Positions 27,950-37,275 of a DNA stretch of 64,000 nucleotides are shown piece after piece. The position numbers were made by a program, and so were the translations under genes. The stretch is from Flagellimonas profundi (GTDB taxonomy: Bacteria; Bacteroidota; Bacteroidia; Flavobacteriales; Flavobacteriaceae). Location: NCBI RefSeq assembly GCF_017313275.1, contig NZ_JAFLNM010000002.1, positions 854,455 to 918,454 of the forward strand, written 5' to 3'. The notes beneath the pieces are model-generated. The model was given only the letters and a program-made list of their open reading frames with translations, ran no database searches and was not told where the DNA came from. How positions within the stretch are numbered: the first letter of the stretch is position 1; each line of letters starts with the position of its first letter.

Positions 27950-29134
27950 CTATTTGGCCTTCGATGCGCTGTCTTTTGAAATCAGGGCAATCAAACCCAA
28001 AATAGGCCCCAGTGCCAAAATCATATAAACCATATTGGAATCTGTCCAAGTCCTCATTTCATTGAGCAATTGAATACTGACAATGGTGATGGCAAACCCA
28101 ATACAGTTCACAATAGTGAGTGCAGTTCCCTTTATTTCGGCCGATGCATTCTGTGCCACCAAGGTTGAAAATAGGGGAGAATCCGCAATAACCACCATAC
28201 CCCAAAATATGAGGAAAGCAACAAATAGCACTTCGGATTCCTGAGCAAATAGTAAAGGGGAAATCATACAGCAAATACCGGAAAGCAATAAGACGATAAA
28301 TGCGACCCGCTTGGTTCCCATGAGCTGTGCCAAATACCCTCCCAATACGCAAGCTAAACCGCCAATGCCTATGATCAAGAACGATAACAAAGGGATATTG
28401 AAGGTAATGGTTGGATGTAGTAACGTATATGTGGTTAACATGATGGGAACAAAGGCCCAAAAGGTGTAGAGTTCCCACATATGGCCAAAATAGCCAAAGG
28501 CTGCAGAACGAAAACTGCCATTCCGGAACACTTTAAAAAAAGCTGATAATTCTATTTTTTGACTTGGTTTTCGGTAGGGGCCATCGGGTACCAAACTTAC
28601 CATAAGTGTACCGCCCAAAACAGCCAAGCATGAGGTGGCCACCAATACCATTTTCCAAGGAAAGGCATGGGTCATGTTTTTTAATAAATGGGGAAACGCT
28701 GTGCCGACTACTAAAGCGCCGACCAAAAAGCCCAGGGATTTGCCCAATCCTTTTTCGAAATAATCTGCAGCAATCTTCATGCCTACGGGGTAGATGCCAG
28801 CAAGGAAAAATCCTGTAAAAAAACGAAAGCTGAGTATGCTGCCCAAGCCGTTGCCTTCCCAGATGACTCCTAAATTGAACAGTCCTCCCAGTAAGGCACA
28901 AACCAAAAATACCTTGGATGGAGAAAAACGGTCTGCAATGGATAAAATGGCAAAGACCAAGGTACCGATAATAAAACCAAACTGAACCGCCGAAGTCAAA
29001 TGCCCTACGGCACTTTCACTTAGTCCGAAAGTGGCCACCAAGTCGGGCATTACGCCATTGCCCGCAAACCAAAGTGATGTACAGCAAAACTGGGACAACA
29101 CGATGATAGGGAGTATGATTTTTGAGGGCTTCAT
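27950..29134 (-). CDS. major facilitator superfamily transporter
   Basis: Twelve-helix secondary transporter of 394 residues. The start at MKPSKIILPI (ATG at 29132-29134) is chosen because it avoids overlapping the end of polA and leads directly into helix 1. A GFIIGTLVFAILSIADRFSPSKVFLV segment after helix 2 corresponds to the MFS motif A region. The substrate is unknown; sequence style is near the nitrate/cyanate or drug-type MFS groups. It follows polA by ten bases on the same strand. Confidence 0.88.
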   Translation of the reverse strand: MKPSKIILPIIVLSQFCCTSLWFAGNGVMPDLVATFGLSESAVGHLTSAVQFGFIIGTLVFAILSIADRFSPSKVFLVCALLGGLFNLGVIWEGNGLGSILSFRFFTGFFLAGIYPVGMKIAADYFEKGLGKSLGFLVGALVVGTAFPHLLKNMTHAFPWKMVLVATSCLAVLGGTLMVSLVPDGPYRKPSQKIELSAFFKVFRNGSFRSAAFGYFGHMWELYTFWAFVPIMLTTYTLLHPTITFNIPLLSFLIIGIGGLACVLGGYLAQLMGTKRVAFIVLLLSGICCMISPLLFAQESEVLFVAFLIFWGMVVIADSPLFSTLVAQNASAEIKGTALTIVNCIGFAITIVSIQLLNEMRTWTDSNMVYMILALGPILGLIALISKDSASKAK

Positions 29135-29144
29135 TAAGGATTCT

Positions 29145-31979
29145 CTAATGCGCCTCCAACCAGTTCTCGCCAATGCCTACTTCCACATCCAAGGGTACGG
29201 ATAGTTTGTAGGCGTGTTCCATTTCGGATTTAATGAGTTTCTTCATCTCTTCCAGTTCAGGTTTGTAGCAATCAAACACTAATTCATCATGCACCTGTAA
29301 CAACATTTTGGTCTTGTACTTGCCTTCGGAAAGTTTTTTATGGATGTTGATCATCGCAATTTTGATGATATCCGCAGCGCTACCTTGAATGGGAGCATTT
29401 ACCGCGTTTCGTTCTGCTGCACCGCGCACCACTTGGTTGCCCGCATTAATATCTTTTAGATATCTCCTACGGCCCAACACTGTTTGCACATATCCATGTT
29501 CACGTGCAAAATCCACCTGATCACTGATGTAATTGCGCAATTTTGGATAGGTTTTGTAATAGGTGTCTATAAGTTCCTTGGCCTCGGTACGGCTCAAATC
29601 CGTTTGGTTGCTCAAACCAAAGGCCGACACCCCATAAATAATCCCAAAGTTTACTGTTTTTGCATTGCTACGCTGTTCACGGGTCACTTCGTCAATGGGT
29701 ACGTTAAATACTTTGGATGCCGTGGAAGCGTGAATATCTTCTCCATTTTTAAAAGCAGAGATCATGGTGTCCTCTTCGCTCAAGGCAGCGATAATCCGTA
29801 ATTCTATTTGGGAGTAATCCGCAGCCATCAACACATAGTTTTCATCCCGTGGAATAAAAGCCTTTCGCACTTGTCGTCCCCGCTCCGTGCGGATGGGAAT
29901 ATTTTGTAAGTTCGGGTTATTGCTGCTCAAACGCCCCGTAGCGGCAACGGTTTGCATATAATCGGTATGTACCCGCCCTGTTTTTTCCTGTACCTCGTTG
30001 GGCAATGCATCCACATACGTACTTTTTAGTTTGGCCAAGCCGCGGTAGTCCAGCACATTTTGAATGATTTCGTGGTCCTTTGCTAAGTACGAGAGCACAT
30101 CTTCCGAGGTGGAAAATTGACCTGTTTTGGTCTTTTTTGGTTTGTCCACCAGCTTCAGTTTGCCAAAAAGAATTTCGCCCAACTGTTTTGGGGATGCAAT
30201 GTTGAACTCTTCTCCCGCTTCTTCATAAATTTTCTGTTCCAGTTCTTTGATATCCTTGTCCAATTGCTCCGAAAGGCTATTCAAAAACTCCTTATCCAGA
30301 TTGATACCTTCCAGTTCCATATCCGCCAAAACCCGTAGCAATGGAATTTCAATCTCATCAAACAACTTATCGGTATGGGCCTCTTTGAGCTCTGGTGTGA
30401 ATTTTAGACCCAACTGAAAAGTGATATCGGCATCCTCCACGGCATATTCCGTTTGTTTTTCCAAAGGAACCTCGCGCATACTGAGCTGGTTCTTACCTTT
30501 TTTGCCAATAAGCTCGGTAATGGAAATAGGGGTATAGTTGAGGTAGGTCTCGGACAGGACGTCCATATTGTGGCGCATGTCAGGGTTAATGAGGTAGTGG
30601 GCCAGCATGGTATCGAACAATTTGCCCTTGACCTCTACGCCGTAGTTTTGCATTACCTTGATGTCGTACTTAAGGTTTTGCCCCACCTTTTCAATGTCCT
30701 CGGATTCAAAAAATGGACGCAATTTTTCGATCAACGGTTTGGCATCGTTCTCATTATCGGGGAAGGGCACGTAAAACCCTTTGCCGGGTGACCAGCTAAA
30801 AGCAATTCCCACCAATTCAGCTTCCAATGGATTGAGGGAAGTAGTCTCGGTATCAAAACAGACAGAAGGTTGTTTCATCAGCATTTCCAAAAAGAGTTCC
30901 ATCCCCATGCCATCTTGCACATTCTGATAAAAATGGGGCACATCACCAATGGTCATTCGGCTGTTTACATCCTTGATAGTGGCACCGGCTTCCGAAGGAT
31001 CTCCACCAAACAAGGTAAACTGACCGCTGCCGGCAACCTTTGCTTCTTCTTTGGCCGTTTTGGTATTCGTAACTTGGGTGCTTGCTTCCGCTTCGCCCGT
31101 GAATATTTTAATGAATTGGTCCTTTAGTCTGCGGAATTCGAGTTCCTCAAAGATTTCTTGGACTTTTTCGGCATCGGGCGGACACATTTCGTAATCCTCT
31201 GCATGGAATTGTACATCGCAATCGGTCTTGATCTCTGCCAATTTTCTGGATAATCTTCCCAGTTCTGCATTATCCTCGACTTTCTCCTTCATTTTGCCTT
31301 TGAGCTGGTCGGTATTCGCCAATAGTCCTTCCATGGAATCGAACTGATCGATGAATTTTTTGGCCGTTTTGTCGCCGACGCCGGGAAGTCCTGGAATATT
31401 GTCGCTGGCATCCCCCATCATTCCCAAATAATCGATTACCTGCTCGGGTCGCTTTACGCCAAAGCGTTTTTGTACTTCGGGGATGCCCCAAATCTCGATG
31501 CCATTCCCCATTCGCGCAGGACGGTACATAAAAATGTTCTCGCTCACCAATTGGCCAAAATCTTTGTCGGGCGTTACCATAAACACCTTGTAATTTTCCT
31601 TCTCGGCCTGTTTGGCCAAGGTGCCGATAAGGTCATCGGCCTCATAGCCCTCCAATTCCACTACGGGAATTTTCATGGCTTCCAAAATTTGTTGAATGTA
31701 GGGAACGGCAATACGAATGGCATCCGGTGTTTCGTCTCGATTGGCTTTGTAGTCCTCGAACATTTCTGTACGCTCTACACTACCTCCCTTATCAAAGGCA
31801 ACGGCCAAATGGTCGGGCTGCTCACGTTTGATCACATCAAAAAGGGAATTCACAAATCCCATAATGGCGGAGGTGTCCATTCCCTTGGAGTTGATTCTTG
31901 GGTTTTTGATGAGGGCGTAGTAGCCACGAAAAATAAGCGCGTAGGCGTCTAAAAGAAAGAGTCTTTTTTGTTCGGACAT
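29145..31979 (-). CDS. polA: DNA polymerase I
   Basis: Repair and Okazaki-fragment-processing polymerase, 944 residues. All three modules are present: a 5'-nuclease domain (about 1-290; VTPDKDFGQLV, YLGMMGDASDNIPGLPGVG), a 3'-5' exonuclease domain with D376 and E378 (CFDTETTSL), so proofreading is probably retained, and the polymerase domain with motif A ADYSQIELRI and motif C VHDELVFD near the C terminus. The length is normal. It lies upstream of an MFS gene; co-transcription is possible. Confidence 0.98.
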   Translation of the reverse strand: MSEQKRLFLLDAYALIFRGYYALIKNPRINSKGMDTSAIMGFVNSLFDVIKREQPDHLAVAFDKGGSVERTEMFEDYKANRDETPDAIRIAVPYIQQILEAMKIPVVELEGYEADDLIGTLAKQAEKENYKVFMVTPDKDFGQLVSENIFMYRPARMGNGIEIWGIPEVQKRFGVKRPEQVIDYLGMMGDASDNIPGLPGVGDKTAKKFIDQFDSMEGLLANTDQLKGKMKEKVEDNAELGRLSRKLAEIKTDCDVQFHAEDYEMCPPDAEKVQEIFEELEFRRLKDQFIKIFTGEAEASTQVTNTKTAKEEAKVAGSGQFTLFGGDPSEAGATIKDVNSRMTIGDVPHFYQNVQDGMGMELFLEMLMKQPSVCFDTETTSLNPLEAELVGIAFSWSPGKGFYVPFPDNENDAKPLIEKLRPFFESEDIEKVGQNLKYDIKVMQNYGVEVKGKLFDTMLAHYLINPDMRHNMDVLSETYLNYTPISITELIGKKGKNQLSMREVPLEKQTEYAVEDADITFQLGLKFTPELKEAHTDKLFDEIEIPLLRVLADMELEGINLDKEFLNSLSEQLDKDIKELEQKIYEEAGEEFNIASPKQLGEILFGKLKLVDKPKKTKTGQFSTSEDVLSYLAKDHEIIQNVLDYRGLAKLKSTYVDALPNEVQEKTGRVHTDYMQTVAATGRLSSNNPNLQNIPIRTERGRQVRKAFIPRDENYVLMAADYSQIELRIIAALSEEDTMISAFKNGEDIHASTASKVFNVPIDEVTREQRSNAKTVNFGIIYGVSAFGLSNQTDLSRTEAKELIDTYYKTYPKLRNYISDQVDFAREHGYVQTVLGRRRYLKDINAGNQVVRGAAERNAVNAPIQGSAADIIKIAMINIHKKLSEGKYKTKMLLQVHDELVFDCYKPELEEMKKLIKSEMEHAYKLSVPLDVEVGIGENWLEAH

Positions 31980-32138
31980 TTTATTTGGTTAAGAATGTTC
32001 AATAAACAATTAGCAGTACCCAAAAAGGGTAGGGGATTAAAAGTACGAATTGCGGTTTAAAAGATGTCAGATATCAGATATAAGATTTCAGTAGTCTTCA
32101 TTTTTGAATCTAACAGCGAAGCATTCTAAATCCCATCT

Positions 32139-33140
32139 CTATTCATAAAAACTGACCACTTCTCGATTTTCGTGCCCATTGTCGGAATATTCCCGATAGG
32201 TGAATCCCGGGTGCACACAGTAACCGCCAGTTTCCCCATTTTTATTAATGGCCAAGAACCCAATTTGGAAATCTTTTCGACCTTCGTTTTTTTTCATGAT
32301 ACGTTTTACGCCCTCCTCACAGGCTTCCTGTGGACTTTTTCCCTGTCGCATCAATTCCACGATCAAAAAACTGCCTACCGTACGGATCACTTCCTCGCCG
32401 ACCCCCGTGGCGGTGGCACCGCCCACTTCGTTGTCGATAAACAGTCCAGCGCCAATAATGGGGGAGTCACCAACGCGCCCTGCTACTTTGTAGGCCATGC
32501 CGCTAGTGGTGCAAGCTCCTGCAATGTCGCCATTATCATCAATGGCAAGCATACCAATGGTGTCATGGTTTTCTATGTTGATGGTCGTCTCATATTTGGA
32601 GGTTTTTAACCATTCTTCGTATTGTTTTCGTGTGCTTTCGGTCAACAGGTCTTCCTTTTTAAAGCCTTGTTCGTAGGCGAATTTTTCGGCACCCTTGCCC
32701 GCCAAGATAATGTGCGGAGTTTCTTTCATCACCTTTCGGGCCACGGAAACAGGATGCACAATATTCTGCATGCAGACCACGGAACCACAATTACCATCCT
32801 TATCCATAATGCAGGCGTCCAAGGTTACGTTTCCATCACGATCGGGGCGGCCGCCCTTGCCCACGGTCTCGTTGGTTTCATCGGCTTCCTCGACCATAAC
32901 GCCTTGTTCCACGGCATCCAGGGCATTACCTCCAGATTTTAGGACCTCCCATGCTTTTTCAGAAGCATTGAAAAAGTTCCAAGTGCAGACCACGATCGGT
33001 TTTATGGGGTCAGGGGTTGGAATTGTTGCTGCTGGGACAGTTTCGGACTTTGGTTCTGTTTTACAGGCGACCAATGTGGAAGCGGAAACCAGTCCTGCGG
33101 CGGACAGACTGGAATTTTTCAGGAATTTGCGTCGTTCCAT
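32139..33140 (-). CDS. N4-(beta-N-acetylglucosaminyl)-L-asparaginase-like hydrolase
   Basis: Ntn-hydrolase of 333 residues of the glycosylasparaginase family, which cleaves the GlcNAc-Asn bond of glycopeptides. It begins with a Tat-like leader (MERRKFLKNSSLSAAG) that also contains a possible lipobox cysteine (C26), so export is likely. The autocatalytic nucleophile is T194 in NHDTIGM, and the substrate-binding stretch (AYKVAGRVGDSPIIGAGLF, about 217-235) is intact. Precursor cleavage before T194 is expected from the family. It is divergent from cutC with a 40-base gap. Confidence 0.93.
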   Translation of the reverse strand: MERRKFLKNSSLSAAGLVSASTLVACKTEPKSETVPAATIPTPDPIKPIVVCTWNFFNASEKAWEVLKSGGNALDAVEQGVMVEEADETNETVGKGGRPDRDGNVTLDACIMDKDGNCGSVVCMQNIVHPVSVARKVMKETPHIILAGKGAEKFAYEQGFKKEDLLTESTRKQYEEWLKTSKYETTINIENHDTIGMLAIDDNGDIAGACTTSGMAYKVAGRVGDSPIIGAGLFIDNEVGGATATGVGEEVIRTVGSFLIVELMRQGKSPQEACEEGVKRIMKKNEGRKDFQIGFLAINKNGETGGYCVHPGFTYREYSDNGHENREVVSFYE

Positions 33141-33180
33141 GGGTTGGTATGTTTACTTTTAAGGGTTATAAATATACGAT

Positions 33181-33900
33181 ATGCTGGTAGAAGTTTGTGC
33201 CAATTCTTTGGAATCGGCAAGGAATGCGGAGAGGGCAGGAGCGGATAGGATTGAACTTTGTTCGGAGCTTGGCGTGGGGGGCATTACCCCATCTGCTGGA
33301 TTGATTCAATTGGTTAAAAAGGAACTTACAATTCCTATTCATGTTTTGGTTCGTCCAAGGGGCGGGCATTTCACCTATTCGGATGCTGAATTTGAAGTAA
33401 TGAAAGCCGATATTTTGGCGTGCAAGGCATTAGGGGTGCATGGCATTGTTTCTGGAATTTTGATGGAAGATTTTTCCGTGGATGTTGAAAGAACAAAGGC
33501 CTTGGTGGAATTGGCAATACCAATGCATTTTACATTTCATCGGGCGTTTGATTGGGTTTCGGAACCTTTGGAAGCCATCAAGCAGCTTGAAGCAGTTGGG
33601 GTTCAGACCATTCTAACCTCTGGTGGAGAACCATCGGCAGAAAAAGGAATCAAAAATTTAGGTGCTTGGCAACAAGAAACATCGATCGCCATTATGGCCG
33701 GGGGAGGAGTATCGCTCAAGAATGCATTGAAATTCAAGGATATCGGTTTGCGCGCTATTCACGGTTCGGGCACCTCATTTGGGAATGAACTGAATCTGGA
33801 AGGGAAAATCAGTATGAATTCCAGTAAACATTTGGTTGAGAACAAGGTTGCTATTTCGAATTTAGATACGCTTGCTTCTATGGTCAAAGCCGTTAAATAA
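33181..33900 (+). CDS. cutC: CutC family protein
   Basis: TIM-barrel protein of 239 residues matching CutC (VEVCANSLESARNAERAGADRIELC at the start, PIHVLVRPRGGHF, FHRAFDWVSEP, GGEPSAEKGI). CutC was named for copper homeostasis in E. coli, but a direct metal role is doubtful and the true reaction is unsettled. The gene is complete, sits divergent from the glycosylasparaginase, and is followed by a metallophosphoesterase. Confidence 0.93.
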   Translation: MLVEVCANSLESARNAERAGADRIELCSELGVGGITPSAGLIQLVKKELTIPIHVLVRPRGGHFTYSDAEFEVMKADILACKALGVHGIVSGILMEDFSVDVERTKALVELAIPMHFTFHRAFDWVSEPLEAIKQLEAVGVQTILTSGGEPSAEKGIKNLGAWQQETSIAIMAGGGVSLKNALKFKDIGLRAIHGSGTSFGNELNLEGKISMNSSKHLVENKVAISNLDTLASMVKAVK

Positions 33901-33954
33901 AATTTAAATACGCTGTTTAATAGCAGATTAGCACTAATTTTGTAAAAAAATTGT

Positions 33955-35187
33955 ATGTCCCGATTTATCATTTTGGCAATCCTCTATGTGGTGCTCGCCG
34001 TTTATGGCTTTCAAGCGTTCCGTACACTGTTCAAGAGTCCGTTAATGCAATGGGCCTACATTGTACTGTTTTTGGCCGCCTTGATTTTTTTGACCATAAA
34101 AGTAATGACCTACGACCCCGGTGATGGGTTTAAGGGTACCGCAGCGATTGCAGGAACCATTTTTGCGGCTTTCTTTTTGTTGGCAATGGTGTTGGGCTTT
34201 TTTCTTTTGTTGGAAGATGTTATCCGCGTAGTAGGTTATGGATACAACAAGATTGTTGGGGTTTCCGATGTAGATACAGGTTATTTTCCTTCGCGAAGAA
34301 AGTTCATTAGTGGTATTGCCCTTGGTTTGGCGGCTTTGCCTTTTGGTGCCCTGCTGTACGGAATGTACCGCGGAAAATATAATTATCAAGTATTGAAGTA
34401 CGAGTTGGAATTTGATGACCTACCCGACGCTTTCCATAATTATCAGATAACGCAGATTTCCGATGTGCACAGTGGTAGTTTTGATGATTACCAAAAAGTG
34501 GAGTACGGGGTTAATCTGGTCAATGAACAAAAAAGCGATGTGATCTTCTTTACGGGTGACATTGTAAACAATCGCTCTACTGAACTGGAACCCTGGAAAG
34601 AGGTTTTTTCCCGCTTGGACGCCAAGGACGGGGTATTCTCCATTTTGGGCAACCACGATTATGGGGATTATGCTGTTTGGGATACCGAGGAAGAAAAAGC
34701 ACAGAACTTGGAGGACTTAAAGACCATGCAAAAGGACATGGGCTTTGATCTATTATTGAATTCCAATCGATATTTGGAAAAAGATGGCGAAAAGATCGCT
34801 TTGGTCGGGGTCGAAAACTGGGGCCGCGGTGGATTTAAGAAAGCAGGTGACCTAGAAAAAGCCAAAGAAGGCGTTTCCAAAGAAGATTTTAAAATATTGT
34901 TGAGCCACGATCCTTCACACTGGGAAGATGTGGTGATCCATGATGATTACCATTTTCATTTGACCTTGAGCGGACATACCCACGGTATGCAATTTGGTGT
35001 CGAAATCCCTGGTTGGGTAAAGTGGAGCCCCGTAAAATGGCGCTACAAATATTGGGCAGGCATTTATAAAGAAATGGAGCAATTTATTAATGTAAACAGA
35101 GGGTTTGGATTTATAGGTTACCCAGGCCGTTTTGGTATTTGGCCAGAGATTTCGGTGATTACCTTGAAGAAAAGGGGACTGGCTTAG
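33955..35187 (+). CDS. membrane-anchored metallophosphoesterase
   Basis: Calcineurin-like phosphoesterase of 410 residues. About four N-terminal membrane helices (1-140) precede the catalytic domain, which shows the five metal-binding blocks in order: QISDVHSG, FTGDIVNN, LGNHDYG, SHDPSHW and SGHTHGMQFG. The layout matches YkuE/YaeI-like enzymes acting on lipid or nucleotide phosphates, though no substrate is fixed. A TAATTTTG word lies just upstream (33935-33942), without a clear -33 partner. Confidence 0.93.
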   Translation: MSRFIILAILYVVLAVYGFQAFRTLFKSPLMQWAYIVLFLAALIFLTIKVMTYDPGDGFKGTAAIAGTIFAAFFLLAMVLGFFLLLEDVIRVVGYGYNKIVGVSDVDTGYFPSRRKFISGIALGLAALPFGALLYGMYRGKYNYQVLKYELEFDDLPDAFHNYQITQISDVHSGSFDDYQKVEYGVNLVNEQKSDVIFFTGDIVNNRSTELEPWKEVFSRLDAKDGVFSILGNHDYGDYAVWDTEEEKAQNLEDLKTMQKDMGFDLLLNSNRYLEKDGEKIALVGVENWGRGGFKKAGDLEKAKEGVSKEDFKILLSHDPSHWEDVVIHDDYHFHLTLSGHTHGMQFGVEIPGWVKWSPVKWRYKYWAGIYKEMEQFINVNRGFGFIGYPGRFGIWPEISVITLKKRGLA

Positions 35188-35205
35188 ACCGAACTTTAAC
35201 AAAAC

Positions 35206-35238
35206 AAAAAGGCACTGATCAATTTCAGTGCCTTTTTT
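35206..35238. terminator. bidirectional intrinsic terminator
   Basis: AAAAAGGCACTGA (35206-35218) pairs with TCAGTGCCTTTTT (from 35225) around a six-base loop, between the convergent phosphoesterase and FadL-type genes. Confidence 0.9.
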
Positions 35239-35269
35239 AGTTTAAGTTGGTTATGTTGCTAATTATCTT

Positions 35270-36574
35270 TTAAAGTTTTAATGATGCCCCTATGCCTATC
35301 ATAGAGGTGGTCATGTCATAAGATACTTCACTACCCGGAATTGCTCCATAAGGTGGGGAGTTCTGAATAAACTGTGGGTTCAATACTGGGCCCGAAGTGG
35401 CATCGCCACTTGAACCATAATGGTAAAGTACGTCTAATTGGAACCTATCGCTCACCTCATAACTTAGCCCAACTTGAAACGCATTTTTAATAATTGCCGT
35501 TGCAGGTATATTAAAGAACGCCACGTCGCTATTGATAGGATTGGAGCTGTAGGTGTATCCAAAGCGTAAAGGAAGTTTGTTGATTCCCTTATATTGAATC
35601 CCTGCAGAGATAATAGTGATATTTTCCCATCCGAACCCGGCCACAGAGCCTGTTTGTGTCCAACCCACTGAAGAGAAACCATCTGTGTTTTCATAATCCA
35701 CAGTTCTGTAATCAAGAGCAAGGTCTATGGTTCCTAATGAGTACCCTAAACCAACGGAGAAAATGGAGGGATAGTCCATAGTGAAGTTATTGGTGCTAGT
35801 AGAACCGTCCAAATAGGTGTTTTCCAATTCAAACTCCCCGAAATTTTGTTCTGTTTTATAGGAAACCCCGGCTTTAAACCCAGATTTTGAGTTATAAAAC
35901 AATCCAAGTTGTCCACCAAAACCAAATGCGGAAGCCTTATCGGTTGAAGGGTAACCAGCTTGGTTTGGGTTTGCGGTAGGGTTGGGCATCAATTCTAAAC
36001 CGGAATAATTAAATGTGGGTTGTATCCCTAATGAAAGTTCATCAGTAATTTCATAGGCCCAAGCAAATCCAATTTGCAAAAGCATATAGTCGGATTCAAT
36101 CCTGCCAAATCCACCATTGGCCTGGGGCATGTTTATAGGATTGGACATATTTTCAGGGAAAGTGACGCCAAATCCACTAATACCAAAGACAGATGCACCA
36201 AAGGTGTGTTTGCTGTCGGGCTTGCTCCATACAGCTGCAAGTGCTGGTAGTGGGGAAATTCCACGGTCATCCTCGGTAGTTCCACTATAAAAGTTGCCCG
36301 TGGGCTGTCCTTCATTATCGAATTCAGGAACGGTAGAACTTAGTTCTGGAGAGGAAAAGAAGAGTCCAACATCCAATTTGATAATGTCCTCATCGAATGC
36401 GGAAATGGTTGCAGGGTTCCAATGCAATGCCCCGGAGATATCCACAGGCTGTGCAGTTGCCGCACCTCCCATTGACATATTTACCGAGCCAACACCTTGC
36501 ATAATGTGTCCGGCCTGCGAAAATGTGACTGTGGTCATGAAAAGAGCACCAAGTGTAAAAAGAATATTTTTCAT
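35270..36574 (-). CDS. OmpP1/FadL family outer-membrane transporter
   Basis: Outer-membrane barrel of 434 residues related to FadL, which moves hydrophobic compounds such as long-chain fatty acids. The signal peptide is at about 1-19, and the mature N terminus GHIMQGVGSVNMSMGGAATAQPVDISGALHWNPAT is the FadL hatch pattern with the NPA motif. The C-terminal strand ends ASLKL. It stands alone, with a terminator after it and a 367-base gap before it. Confidence 0.92.
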   Translation of the reverse strand: MKNILFTLGALFMTTVTFSQAGHIMQGVGSVNMSMGGAATAQPVDISGALHWNPATISAFDEDIIKLDVGLFFSSPELSSTVPEFDNEGQPTGNFYSGTTEDDRGISPLPALAAVWSKPDSKHTFGASVFGISGFGVTFPENMSNPINMPQANGGFGRIESDYMLLQIGFAWAYEITDELSLGIQPTFNYSGLELMPNPTANPNQAGYPSTDKASAFGFGGQLGLFYNSKSGFKAGVSYKTEQNFGEFELENTYLDGSTSTNNFTMDYPSIFSVGLGYSLGTIDLALDYRTVDYENTDGFSSVGWTQTGSVAGFGWENITIISAGIQYKGINKLPLRFGYTYSSNPINSDVAFFNIPATAIIKNAFQVGLSYEVSDRFQLDVLYHYGSSGDATSGPVLNPQFIQNSPPYGAIPGSEVSYDMTTSMIGIGASLKL

Positions 36575-36941
36575 TTGTTGAGGTTTTACACAGTAAGTGG
36601 CTGAATAATAAGTTAATGGTCAGTCAATTGCTGTAAAGTTATTTCTGGTATAAACCTATAAACTACGTAGACTAAAAGTAATGATAAATGTCATAAATCC
36701 GATGAACTACATAATACTCTGGCAATTAACCGTTAAGCAAGGATTAAATTCAATTTTTAAAACAGAATATGATCTTTGGTATTTAGAAGGAAGCCTAATA
36801 ATATTTTGGGTTTTTTGATAGGGTGAGGTTGATTGGTTTTGAAGAACCGAGTATATAATTCATTATAGGTAAGTGTAAGTAACATACTGGGTGTAAAACA
36901 TTCACATTTTTTCTTACTTTTGACTGTAAACCTTAGAATAC
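36575..36941. other. 367-base divergent intergenic region
   Basis: AT-rich gap between the divergent FadL-type and thioredoxin-fold genes. A TACTTTTG word (36915-36922) lies 20 bases before the thioredoxin-fold start and may be its -7 element, though no good -33 word precedes it. An 8-base palindrome CTACGTAG is present near 36664. I see no reading frame or RNA gene here. Confidence 0.4.
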
Positions 36942-37241
36942 ATGTCCAAATTTGGTGAACTCATAGATTTACAAGTTCCAGTATTGTTAGATTTTTATGC
37001 AGAATGGAACGAGCAATCCACTTCCATGCATCCTGTATTGAGTGATGTGGCCGCAGCCCTTGGTGATAAGGGAAAGGTGATAAAAATTGATGTGGACAAG
37101 AACAAGGAACTTTCACAGGCACTTCGTATCAAGGGATTGCCAACTTTAATGATCTACAAAAAAGGAGAGATGGTATGGCGCCAAAGTGGTGAGCAAGATG
37201 CCAATACGCTCATAGGGATCCTAAATGAATATATCCAATAA
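36942..37241 (+). CDS. thioredoxin-fold protein lacking the redox cysteines
   Basis: Protein of 99 residues with a clear thioredoxin fold: VPVLLDFYAEWNEQST at about 12-27, IDVDKNKELSQALRIKGLPTLMIYKKGE around the cis-proline, and the final helix. The usual WCGPC active site reads W-N-E-Q-S-T, and there is no cysteine in the whole protein. It cannot do thiol-disulfide exchange and may be a binding or scaffold protein. It lies convergent to the DUF2723 gene. Confidence 0.9.
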   Translation: MSKFGELIDLQVPVLLDFYAEWNEQSTSMHPVLSDVAAALGDKGKVIKIDVDKNKELSQALRIKGLPTLMIYKKGEMVWRQSGEQDANTLIGILNEYIQ

Positions 37242-37242
37242 T

Positions 37243-37274
37243 AAAAAAAGCGAGGTTTTAGCCTCGCTTTTTTT
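37243..37274. terminator. bidirectional intrinsic terminator
   Basis: Arms AAAAAAAGCGAGG (37243-37255) and CCTCGCTTTTTTT (37262-37274) are perfectly complementary around a six-base loop, starting two bases after the thioredoxin-fold stop and ending two bases before the DUF2723 stop. Confidence 0.92.
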
Positions 37275-37275
37275 A

